From assembly GCA_013398055.1 (NCBI GenBank), contig VZRS01014850.1, positions 124,001 to 188,000 on the forward strand: 64,000 nt of DNA, read 5' to 3'. A program made the translations under genes and the position numbers. Every line of letters starts with the position of its first letter. Positions within the stretch are counted from its first letter, which is position 1. Positions 24,446-35,165 of this stretch are shown here, piece by piece. The notes below the pieces were generated by a model that had not been told where the DNA came from, did no database searches, and was given only the letters and a program-made list of their open reading frames with translations. Source of the stretch: Ifrita kowaldi. Lineage: Eukaryota; Chordata; Aves; Passeriformes; Cinclosomatidae.

Positions 24446-26374
24446 CTGAAAGGAGAGGAAAAAAAAAATCAACATGCAGACAGTGCTAGTGCTTTCAGAT
24501 TATAAATTCAGAAGGGTTTCTCTGCTTATACTAATTAAACCATTTTCATTCCTGAGTTCATAACTTGGAGGCATGCCAAATTAGTCCAAAGGTATTCAAC
24601 TGGCTAGTGAATTACATGCACTATTTCATCTCACAGATATCCGGAGTGCGTCAGCTGATTTTGCACTTCAGAGCCAAATATCAGTCTGAGGTTTTATATA
24701 TATTTAAATGACTATGGTTTTTTGTTAAATAGAATAAATATTGGGTTTTTATTATGTTGGATTTGGTCACTTGACACCGTCATTTCCTTTGCACAAAATA
24801 ACCGATGGAACATAACAGGCCAAACTTTCAACGTAAATAAAAAATTTAATAAAATTATTTGTTGCTCCTAACCAGAGGCATCTAGTTACTTTGGGGTTTG
24901 TGTGACTGCAGTGCAACAACAGAAAAAAAAAGGTGCATTGAAATATTTCATCTACATCAATGCAGAAGCTTATGGACACCTCAGGAATTGTACGTCAGCT
25001 TGTGTAGGAATGACAACAAACAATCCAGGTTTCACGGGCAAAGATCTTTTAAATAATGTGATGTGAATAATGGTGTGAACAATGATTCACTGAATTTTAA
25101 GTATAGTAAACTTGTTCAGCTGAAGAAACTACACAAAAACCAGCTCTGTAGGTATTCTAAAGTACAGACTAGAAGGGGCAGTGTCTTACAGTGTAGGACC
25201 CTTTTAGCTTGAAGCTAGTGCACAGATAGTTTAACACAGAAAAATCTCAGGGAAAACGTAATGAGATTTTCAAAATTTTATTTCAAATAATTAAATGCTA
25301 GAAAATTGAATTAAATGTATTTTGCTTAGGGAAGAACCCTTTTTAATTTATTTATCAGAAATATATGGAACAGAGAGGAAGACAAAAAAAAATCCCTCAA
25401 AACCCTAGAGGAGAAATTAAGAGAATACTGCAATGGAAGAGGAGTTCATCACTTTCTACTCATAGTGGAAAGTGTTTCTGCAAGGCAGTAGTTCACAAAT
25501 ATTCAGGAGAGTTGTCCATGAAAGAACAATGGACTATGACATCTGCGGGTAAAGTAACTCTTCAGAGAAGCACTTGCCATGTCTGTCCCACTGCTTCTCA
25601 CAGTGCAGGCTGAGTGCTGTCCTATCCTAACTACACATTCTGGTTTTGATGATGAGGGAAAATTTTGAAGGGAACCGTAGTAGAAGGAGATTTTTTTTCT
25701 TCCTACGCCTGATCAAAAATCACCAGAAAGACTGAAGAAGCATGGAGATTTTATGCTGGACAGGTCCACTGATTTTGCTAAGCACTGAAGATTCACAGAA
25801 ATTAACTGCTGATCAAAGGTAAGACTTTCCTTCAGTTTTGGATAGCGTTTTTTTGGATTTTAGGGTTTTTTTGCAGGTTTTTGGGGTTTGAGAGGTTTGG
25901 GGTTTTTTGGGGGGGTGGGGTGGAGATAGGGTTTGCATGTGTGTATGCAATGTCTTTGCACTCCCACGGAGGTCTGCTGATACCCTTCAGAAAACAGCAC
26001 ATTCATTTCAGGTATTTCTCTTCCAGTCCTTTCTACTATCAGGTCCCCAAATCTCATTAAGATTCTTATCAGTTCTGATTGGGACCAGGTCTTGGACTGT
26101 CTGTTCCACTCAGATACTGCACGTTTTCAAACACAGAAGAGCATACTGGAATTTTCTGGTAATCCTGCCAGTAAATACAATCATTATTCTAACAAAGAGA
26201 AAGCAGAGAAGATACGTGTCTTGGGGAGTAACTGAAAGACATCACATCTTTTGAAATGTTTTAGCTTAGACTTCAAGCCTTAGTTAAAACTATGGAAAAA
26301 GGGCAGCTAGCATGGAAACGATGAACGGATAAAACATTAGCAATCTGTGGAAAACAATAAATACACCCCTTTAC
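24446..26374 (-). other. FSTL5: FSTL5 intron within Ig domain 2
   Basis: This is the shortest visible intron, about 1.9 kb, and it splits the coding sequence of Ig domain 2. No transposon is recognised. It carries a striking G-rich plus-strand tract at 25850-25931. On the transcribed (minus-sense) RNA this appears as a C-rich stretch. The remaining bases are ordinary AT-rich intron. Confidence 0.8.
25883..25920 (+). other. G-quadruplex-forming motif
   Basis: Four runs of at least four G occur at 25883-25886, 25899-25902, 25909-25915 and 25917-25920, with loops of 12, 6 and 1 bases. A further GGG follows at about 25929. This satisfies a relaxed quadruplex pattern (first loop long) on the plus strand, which is the non-transcribed-RNA strand for FSTL5. 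Confidence 0.7.
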
Positions 26375-26536
26375 CTTGAAGAGTTAGCTGTTTGGACAAC
26401 TTTGGAGTAATATCAATTCCATTCTTCAGCCAACCAAGTTGTGGGTTGGGAATACCTTCAGCATGGCACCGAAGGCTAGCTGTCACACCTGGTTCCCTTG
26501 CCTGGCTCTCTGGATAGACTCGGATAACTGGTGGAA
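26375..26536 (-). CDS. FSTL5: FSTL5 exon: first half of Ig domain 2
   Basis: This 162-nt exon (phase 1 to phase 1) encodes the first half of the second I-set Ig domain. It reads (V)PPVIRVYPESQAREPG, then ASLRCHAEGIPNPQLGW, then LKNGIDITPKLSKQLTLQ. The B-strand cysteine is residue 120 and the core tryptophan residue 132 of the visible fragment. The match to remembered vertebrate FSTL5 is nearly residue for residue over the whole exon, which makes this one of the strongest assignments in the window. The minus-strand acceptor is TTTTCTGTATTCAG and the donor CAAG followed by GTAAAG. The last G combines with CA of the next exon to give alanine. Because the length is divisible by three and the end phases match, skipping would keep frame but would break Ig domain 2. 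Confidence 0.94.
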
Positions 26537-27149
26537 CTGAATACAGAAAACAATTATAATTTAGTGAAGAACATTATCTTCATTTTAAGAAAAATAATTA
26601 CAAGCAATTCAGAAGACCCCTGCAGCTATATACAACAACACACAGATGTGGTATTAGTCAGATATTCAATGACATTCAATGCAGAATTCTGTCTCAGAAA
26701 ATTTATGAAGCAGAAAAAATATTCTGTGAGAAAAAACCTCTTTTCACTGCCTGTGCTATCAAAGAAAAATGCCTCAATGCTAGTTCAATAGTTTGTGGTT
26801 GAGTAATAAGACTTCTATTTTTCCTTAGATTTCTTTATAAAATATAAATAATGTACAATTAGTAAGTCATGATATGTTGTACAGAGATTGTAACTGTGCT
26901 GTTTCACAAACCTTAACATTTCATCTCCATCTTTTCCCTCTTTCCAAAACATCTATCAACAATCCACTCTACCTGCATAAAACCTGTTCAGGTTTATACT
27001 TTTTTATACCTGTTCAGACAGGACCTTCTGTACCCACGATACCAGTTTCCTTCTTTATCACATGGACACATCACTATCTCATGTTCAACCTGACTTCCCT
27101 CTGAAGTCCTATTCTGCCCAGATGCTTTCCACCATATACTGGTGCACGG

Positions 27150-27380
27150 GAGTTGTTCCTCCCTGGGTGCAGGACTCTAGCACTTCTTGTTGAACTTCCT
27201 AAATTCCTGCTGGTTCATTACTCCATCCTGTCAAACTCCCTATGAACAGCCGCAAGATTCTGTAGTCTATCAGCCACCCCTCCCAGTTTGGTGCCACCTA
27301 CAAAACTGTTGAAGGTAGAACTCTGCCCCATCATTCAGATCATTAATTAAGATGTTAAACAAGACATTAATCCTTCTGGA
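27150..27380 (-). mobile_element. CR1 LINE fragment, RT palm region
   Basis: Read on the minus strand, this resembles CR1 reverse transcriptase from the segment after the VPQGS motif through the catalytic box. The usual FADDTKL-type box is degraded to FVGGTKL at about 27283-27303, so both catalytic aspartates are gone. The piece is both 5'- and 3'-truncated and abuts a plus-oriented CR1 of the same RT region, so the two form an inverted pair. Confidence 0.7.
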
Positions 27381-28376
27381 CAAAATGTCCACACAGATGG
27401 ATAATTGTGTTACATAATGGGTGAACAACTGGCTCATTGGTCAGGAACAGAGTTACAGTGAATGGGGCAATATCTGGCTGGGATCCAGTCACTAGTGGGG
27501 TTCCACAGGGCTCCATCCTCAGCCTAGTTCTCTTCAACATCTTACTAACAACATGGACATAGGACTTGAAGGAATACTAAGGAACTTTGCAACCAACACC
27601 AAATTGGGAGAAGCTGTTGACTCCTTCGAGGGTGGAGAGGTCCTGCAGAAAGATGGGCAATAACCAACTGCATGAAGTTTAACAAGGGAAAATGCCAGAT
27701 TTTGCACCAGGGATGGGGCAACCCTGGTTGTGCGTATAAACCAGAGGATGAGGTGCTGGAGAGCAGCACTGTAGAAAGGGACCTAGGGGTCCTGGTCGAT
27801 GCCAGCAGTGCCCTGGCAGCCAGGAGGGCCAAGCATGTCCTGGGGTGGATCCCACTCTGCTCTGCACTGGGGAGGCCTCATCTTGAGCACTGAGTGCAGT
27901 TTAGGGGACCACAATATACAAAAGGCATTGAGCAATTAGAGAATGCCCAAAGCAGGGCCACAAGGATCGTGAAGGGTTTTGATGTGAAGCCACATGAGAA
28001 GTGGCTGTGGGCACTTGGTCTGTTCAGCCTGAAGGAGACTGAGGGGAGACCTCATTGCAGTTACAGCTTCCTTGTGAAGGGAAGAGGAGGGGCAGACACT
28101 GATCACTTTGTGATGACCAGTGACAAGACCTGAGGGAGTGGCATGAAATTGTATCAGGGGAGGTTTAAGCTGGATATCAGGAAAAAGTTCTTCACCCAGA
28201 GGGTGTTTGGGCACTGGAACAGGCTCCCAGGAAAGCGGTCACAGCACCAAGTATGACACAGTTCATTAAGTGTTTGGACAATGCTCTCAGGCACATGGTG
28301 TGACCGTTGGGCTGTCCTGTTGGACTCAATGATCCTGATCGGTCCCTTCCAACTCTGCAGATTCTGTGAACCTATG
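27381..28376 (+). mobile_element. CR1 LINE, 5'-truncated, RT C-terminus to 3' end
   Basis: This fragment of about 1 kb runs in the plus direction from the middle of the CR1 reverse transcriptase to the element's natural 3' end. Visible landmarks are GVPQGS-like coding near 27490-27515, a catalytic box changed to FATNTKL near 27586-27606, the stretch MKFNKGKCQILH near 27672, and a closing GATTCTGTGAACCTATG, a degraded form of the ATTCTRTG repeat that ends CR1. Frameshifts and stops interrupt it. CR1 is the dominant LINE of birds and other sauropsids, and this element is one of the main reasons for calling the source avian. It is antisense to FSTL5. Confidence 0.88.
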
Positions 28377-31300
28377 TATAAGACTATTCTCATTAGTTTC
28401 TTTATTAACAAAATATAAGAATTGTTGACATCAATTTTCCAAGGTTTGAAAACTTGCTGCAGTATATGCTTACCAATTAAAAACCTTCTACATACCACAC
28501 TTCAGTAGCGTCAGTGACATCACAGTAGACATATCACTATCGGTAACCAATAGTTAAGCAAGATTTAAAAATCCTGCTACATAAATTTTTTAGATGAATA
28601 ACTATTTATCTTATCCCTGTTTTTTTATAGAGAGAATTTGCTTGAGGTTGTTTCTAACAATAAAAAAATATTAACTGTAATAGGATTAAAGAACTATATT
28701 TCCTATTCACCAAAGTTTTGTTTAATGCAGCTCTAAAAATGTGGAATACTTACGCTGTGTCACAAAACACAGCTGGGTAGAGGATGAAGTATCAATTGAT
28801 AATGAAAGAAGATAACAAGATCAAAAATTAACTGTGTCTATTATGGCCTGAGATTAAATATTTTCAAATCCATTCAGCTATTTACATGGAATGTCTCAGC
28901 ATGCTGTCCCATTAGATCACAGAAAAGCCTTACATTTCTACATTGCAAGAAATACACAAATGTACTTTATCTCAGAGAGGATGCAAAAATCAGTAGGTTT
29001 CAGAGATATTTTAAACTCAGTTAGAGAGGATGGTCTTTTCAACATAACCCCAATATGCAAATTGCAAAAATGTAATATAATAATATAGGAGAAGGTTAAA
29101 AATTAGGTAATATGGCTTTGAGTTTCTTAGACTACCAGCTGAGAGGAAGAGCACATAAAAATCAGAGATTTAAAGTTTATATTGATTTTCTGAAAAGGAC
29201 TTTGCTTTCATGGAAGTGGATCTTTATCTTCCTCTCAAGCCTGACATTCTCACTCCTATTTCCTCTCCATTTCTTCCCTGTTCTATCTCCCCTTGCATAG
29301 CATTTCTGTGCTCCACTGAGACCTTGCCTTCTCCACTGTGTTCTTCAGACTGAGCCCCACGTGACTGCATGTTCAGTGGTCTGAACATTTTTTGGCACCT
29401 CAGCTCCCAGTCTTGCCATGCCTCACTTCCTAAAATCCAATTTTCATGTCTGCCTGTTCAGCATTTCTTGACACAAGGTCCTTTAGGTAGCCTACCTCAC
29501 ATTGTAGATTTCCCACAGCAGCAAAGCCAAAGGGCTTATTCTTCTACCTTGTCTCTGGAAAAGCCTCACTTCCTTAGAGACAGGATTGCTATCACTGAAC
29601 ACTCTCTAGCATCTCAGCAACAGAAACAACTTTCAGGACCAACAGCAAGGCATTGTAATTAATTGTGTTCTGACTACATACGCAAGGATATTTCTTGTCT
29701 CCTTTTGTGTCAGTGAAATACTCTCATTGCATATAAAACCTTATAGGTTATTGAACTATCACACCTTGACCGACTTCTACTGAGCACATGTGAAGAGAAT
29801 TTTTTTTAACAGTCCGATTTCAAGGAATTTTCATTGACTAGAAAAAGGAATTAATTAGTTTTATTTGGCCAAAAGGCATGCAATATTTTGGATGCAATAT
29901 TATTGTTAAGAAAGTTTTAGAAAATACTATAACTGAAATCAAATTCTTCCTAAACCAACAAATAAAATCTCACCCTGCATGACAAAATGTTATTGTCACT
30001 AAATTAACTACGTAAGGGTTGTTAGAAGATGTGAAAGTGAAGAGGGGACCTGCTCAAATGAAAGTATGTCTGAGTTTTCTTTTACTACCCCTTACTCCTA
30101 TAGTAAATCCTGTTCCCTTTAGCACTGTTTTCCCAGGCACAGAGGTTCTTGCATGACAGTAAAGCTTATTTCTTGCCCGAACTTTCCTCTGTTTGCTGCC
30201 ATTTTCCTCTTTCCTCAGCAACTCTCTGTCTGGTAGGTTACCTATACAACTAGTAATGTTTTCAACCCTTGTTTTGCATTATAATTTTTATTTCATGTTA
30301 CCCTGAAGCCTATTTGTAATATCCTACTAAGAAAGAACTGTGCAACTGAGGCATGCAGACAGCTGAAATACAAGTGCAGTTATGGGCTCAGTTGAAAAAG
30401 TCAATTTGATGTGACAAGTTCAATGTTTGGGGTTTGTTTGAATAACCTTGTGTTTGTTTGTTTGTTTCGTTTTGGGGATTTTTGTTATTGGGTTTTTTTG
30501 TTTTTTTGTGTAACTGACCATAAATATCACCAGAAATGGAATTTTAAGTACACAATTAATTGTTCACACTGACTTTCAAAGAGATATGCTCTAGCATCTT
30601 AACCTAAAGAAGCTTACTTTACAAGGGAGAGATCATTACATAGGTTAAAAAGAGAGGAGAGACACTGGATGTTTGTATTTAGCAGAGTAATGTATAACAC
30701 AAAATTGGGTGAATTCTATATCCCTTATCTTTCAATTCAAAAAGGAATGTGAGACTGTTGGTTCCAAATATGATGGATATGTAACTATTCAATACCTCTA
30801 ACATCTGCTATAAAACCTCCTGAGTATTATTTCAGTCAGATCTGATGGGGGAAGGGAAGGGAGAAAACAGTCTATTCAAGCTGTCTTGAATCCAGGGAGA
30901 ATGTATGCATTTAAAAAAGAAACAGGTGATATCTATAGTGAACTAGGTTCTTCTATTGATGTATATAATAACTCTTCTATTAAACTGAGATACTTTGGAA
31001 AAACAAAGCTGGCAAACAATTCTTCAGACACTATACATTCCCAATTTATACCTGGCCGAGGGACTGGGTTCTCCCTTCTTTACCTGAAGGTATCAAAACT
31101 GCTGATCTTATTTATAAGTATCACTGATATATTGGAAGAAAAATAACGATCAAACTGAGAGACTCAAATTCCTTTAGTCATAAAGTCTGAGTAGTATAAT
31201 CTCAAAATTATATGCACTGAAAGTTTTAAGTATTATGTAAACACTAGTAATTAAGATTGTTATGAAAGAGTTACTCCTTCCTGATCACACTTTTTTTGTC

Positions 31301-33919
31301 ATTTATATGAAAAAGTGTTAAATATCAACTTATAGTATTGCTTACAACACTTACTCTACCATTTTATTTGTCTAAAAGTAAATTGATTTTTTCACTATAA
31401 AATAAGTCTTTTACAGCGCTCATTACGTGTATTCTTAAGACTCCAAAGGAAGCTCATTATTCTTTACTACTGTGACAGATAATTCAAAACTAAAAAAAAT
31501 CTTAGATTTTAATCTTAAAAGTAAATCAGATTTTTATTTATAATAATTGCATACTAGCCTAAAATACATGATTTTTTTTCTAAAAATATATAGCTGTACA
31601 TAAATGGAAACCAAGAAAGAACTTAAAATCTAATTACATTGTTTTCACTGAACCTTCACATTAGATCTTTGTGATCAACGTAGTCTCATTATCCCATTAA
31701 CCTTTTGACTGACTCTACAGTTAATACAAGTATCATTATATTAATTAGTCATTATCATAGCTCCAAGTACTGACCATCATGCCCGTGCTTAAGAAGATTA
31801 TTCCTTAGAAGTACAGACCTAAACTGTGAGAGCTGTTCACTTGACCTTTAATCTCAATGGATTTAACTCCGTTTATGCACAACATGCACAGAAAATAATC
31901 CTATTGCTCAAAAGGCCTCCTTTTCCTGTTTCTTGCTCCCCAAAATGTTGACATCCAAAATCATTTAGGAAGGTATCATTCCAGTGCCAGCTTTTGGAAT
32001 AGCAGCTATCTGAGGTTTACAGGGGCTTCCAGACAAAAAAACCCCAATTTCCTGACAGACGCTTTATCACCAGAAAAATCTACATTTGTCCTCCTTCACC
32101 TCTCTCAAATTATATTTCTTGATTTTCTAGTCTTGCAGAAAACCTTCTTCAACTTAAGTGGAGTTTTGCCTCATTATGTGCTGAACTGAGCCAAACATTA
32201 AGAATCCTAGTATTTTAACTCTTGCTATGCACCTCTGGTGGATTATTTACACATTGGGATTGGTAAGTAATGTGTTGGTAAGAATATAATTTTGTTGATA
32301 ATTTAGGGTAAACCAGACCCCATAAAAAAGTGGAGAATGCTGGTCAAGAACCTACTAATGTGTTCAGCTTTCCAATAACTCTGCTATGTATGCAGGAATT
32401 AAAATATGAATAAACTGCACTTCAGTCTTGTCACTGGTTCAGCCAGTACTTGCTACCTGGCTTTTCAAATGACAGAAAATAATCCCAGAAGAAAAATCTG
32501 GAGGAAAAGATGCTGATACCATGTATTAGTTCAGGGACAACACTCTATCTACAATGTGTTGTGGGTCAGGAGTGGAAGAAGTTGGGGAAAAAAGGTTTAA
32601 ATATATGGATAGATAAACCTTGTAAGCCAGCTTCCTGGAGAAACATAACAGCAGAGACAACATGTTTATAAAACTGCAAGCAAGCACTAAATGTCAAAGT
32701 AATTTAAAATGTGAAGATATTAACAACAGAAAAGGGGGAAAAGGCTATTAAAAGAACAATGAATCATATTAAAAGGCACAATAATCTTGGAAGCTGTATT
32801 TCGTATGTATATAAATGTAAGATAAGAATAACAGAAAAAATTTCAGCATTCTTGAATGAGATGTCAGGAAGAAGTCAGCCTAATAAAGGTTTATGCAAGT
32901 GATTAATAACTAACAAAACAAAGAATGATTATAACAGCAGTGGCCAGGAAACTAGGGCTAGAGTATGCCTCAGGAGAGAAACAGAGTCTCTTACTGCAAA
33001 GTAAATTTGGAGAAGATCGAGGTCAAACATGATTCTGGATAGGATTAAGTAACAACATGGAATGACAAACACTGGTAGTTTACTGCAGAAAGGAAGTCTT
33101 AAGAGTCCAAGATAAATATGAATTGAAATAACACTAAAGTACTCAAAGGAAAAAAAAAAGACATTAAATCTCAGTGGTGATAAAGCAGACCCTTCATCAG
33201 TGGAAAAGGACTGCTTAAAATAATTTAGGAAATAAACTGCATATAGGAAAAACAGCTAGGACAGGGTACACCAGCTCTAGAGAAGGTAAAGGCCTGTCTT
33301 CAGGGCACGACTAACAAAGCAGTTAAGTTTTGCCCAGGTACAGAATTCAATTAAGTGTTACCTGGAACATGAACAGATGCAGGAAAATGTAAAGATCAAG
33401 ATTTCAAATCCAGGTGCCTCAAGTTAATCTACTAAAACCATGGCTAGATTTCAGTATCATAAATGCAAATTTAGAAGCCTGCATCAACTACAAAACCTTC
33501 TGGGAAGTGCATTCTATTAATCTTCTATTCAACAAAAGATTCTTAACACAAGAAACTTACACATTTACTTTTCCCAATGTGTTCTCCAGGTGACCAACTT
33601 AATACAGAAAACTACTTTATCTGTGTATACATGCATATATAAACCACTTATTGCTCTGCATAATATCACAGGTGCAAAACAAGTCCTCTGGACTATCTTT
33701 ACACCTTTTAGTAGTTATTATTGATATGGAAGCAATAAATTAAAATTGTTGTGTTTCATTATTTTTAAGGTTATTTGAAGGAGAACAATGAAGAAAAAAT
33801 TATATGTATTTTTCCATTACACTGTAACACAATACAAAAAAAAGTAAAACAGCAACAACAAATCTACTTAACAAAATCCAAGTTTCTCAAGACTTGATAA
33901 TTAGAACATTTTTCCTTAC

Positions 33920-34040
33920 CAGTCACTTGGAGAATATGAGTTTGATAGAGCTTATCATACCCATCAGCAAAGCAGGTGTAATTTCCCATATGAGTTGTAG
34001 TAACCTTAGTGATGTACAAGGACCCATCATCTCCAAAATC
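33920..34040 (-). CDS. FSTL5: FSTL5 exon: second half of Ig domain 1
   Basis: This 121-nt exon has 40 codons plus one base and completes Ig domain 1. It reads DFGDDGSLYITKV, then the diagnostic Ig F-strand segment MGNYTCFADG, then YQTHILQVT. The cysteine (residue 79 of the visible fragment) lies 51 residues after the B-strand cysteine of the previous exon, as expected for the disulfide of an I-set domain. NYT is a potential N-glycosylation sequon, plausible for a secreted protein. On the minus strand the acceptor is TTTCCTGGTAG and the donor is G followed by GTAAGG (33914-33919). The final G joins TT of the next exon to give the valine of VPPVIRV, a continuity seen in known FSTL5. The upstream intron is about 20.2 kb and the downstream one about 7.4 kb. 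Confidence 0.92.
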
Positions 34041-34514
34041 CTACCAGGAAAGATTAAAAACAAGGTTATCATAATTAAGCCCACATCTCTACAGTAATTA
34101 TGCCCATCATCTTGGCAAAAAAGCTGTGATGCAAATATCAGACATCACAGATATTAAATCAGAATATCTGACAGTAATCTGAAATTCAAATATTATACTT
34201 GTGAATGGTGGAGTTGTTTATTCTTGCTACATATATTGTGACTGTAAAAGAAAATACAACTTTTATTTTAACAACTAGTTAAACTCTGAAGAAGCAATGT
34301 GTTTATTTAGCTATGACAGTTATTTGCAGAAGAAAAGCTGTTGAGGATTGGATCTGACCAGAGGGAAAAACTAAATCTCTGCAAAAATTAACAAGCTAAA
34401 TGACATCCTGTGAAGTGTTGTCATCCTTTGTAGTGGATAGACAGACCAAAAAAAAAAAAATTCTCATTTTTCTTCAATTCTTCTCATTAGATTCAGTGAT
34501 ACATTACAGAAGCA

Positions 34515-35165
34515 CTACTGCTGTAAACTGATTTCAGGGATCTGGGATTCCTGAAAGCAAGTGTTTGTGGTCAAGACTGAGGCAAAGGAGGCTTTTAGTA
34601 TATTGTAGTCTTCTATGTCTTTTGGCACTGGGTCCCATGCCAGCTCAGCAAAAGGTCCATATTTTCCCCTGTCTTTCTTTTGCTGCTGATATGTCCTGAA
34701 ACTCTGTAGACCTTCATGTCTCTCACCAGATCTAATTCTGGGATTGCTTTGTCTTTCCTTATCTGCACATTCAAATAGAATCTCCACGTTCTTCCTGGAA
34801 CACCTTACACCTTTTTCCTTTTATTTGAATTCTGTCAAGAGCTCCTTGCTCATTAATACAGACTTCTGGCTGCTTTTGACTTAGTGTTCATTGTGAAAGC
34901 CTGTTCTTGAGCATAGAGAAGGTCATCCTTGAAAATCAACCATCTCTCTTAGATCCCTTTTTCTTTCAGCATGATCTCCTACAGGATTCTTCCAAGCACA
35001 TCCTTGAACAGGCTGAAGTCTCCTCTCCTGAAGTCCATGGTTGCATCGCTTTTTGCCCTGCTGTCTCCTCTTAGGCTCCTCAACTCTGCCATCTCATAGT
35101 CACTGCAGCCAATGTTGTCCTCACCTTTATATCTCCAACCGGTTCTTCCTTATTTGTTTCTTCAC
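34515..35165 (-). mobile_element. CR1 LINE fragment, endonuclease C-terminus and linker
   Basis: On the minus strand this reads as the end of the CR1 endonuclease domain (the region around the SDH motif, here decayed near 35090-35110) followed by the basic linker towards RT. The clearest part is the open frame of about 90 codons at 34787-34515, with the CR1-like pattern of a glycine-lysine linker, then an acidic stretch and a FASVLTTNTCFQES-like segment. The canonical CR1 form is FASVFTSKTC with QES following. No intact ORF remains. The 3' half of the element is missing. Confidence 0.78.

Larger units (their letters stand above)
26537..33919 (-). other. FSTL5: FSTL5 intron between Ig domains 1 and 2
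   Basis: This intron of about 7.4 kb has donor GTAAGG at 33914-33919 and acceptor TTCTGTATTCAG. It carries a pair of CR1 fragments in opposite orientation (about 27150-27380 and 27381-28376). A T/G-rich simple tract lies near 30428-30510. Stretches 28.4-33.9 kb and 26.6-27.1 kb hold no gene or repeat that I can name. Confidence 0.8.

Noticed and set aside
24248..24475. Minus-strand open frame of 75 codons over an FSTL5 exon
   Set aside because: It is in a different frame from the Ig-domain coding sequence. The splice sites and Ig motif fit the other frame.
27545..28498. Minus-strand open frames of 62-114 codons
   Set aside because: They are antisense to the plus-oriented CR1 element or run off its end.
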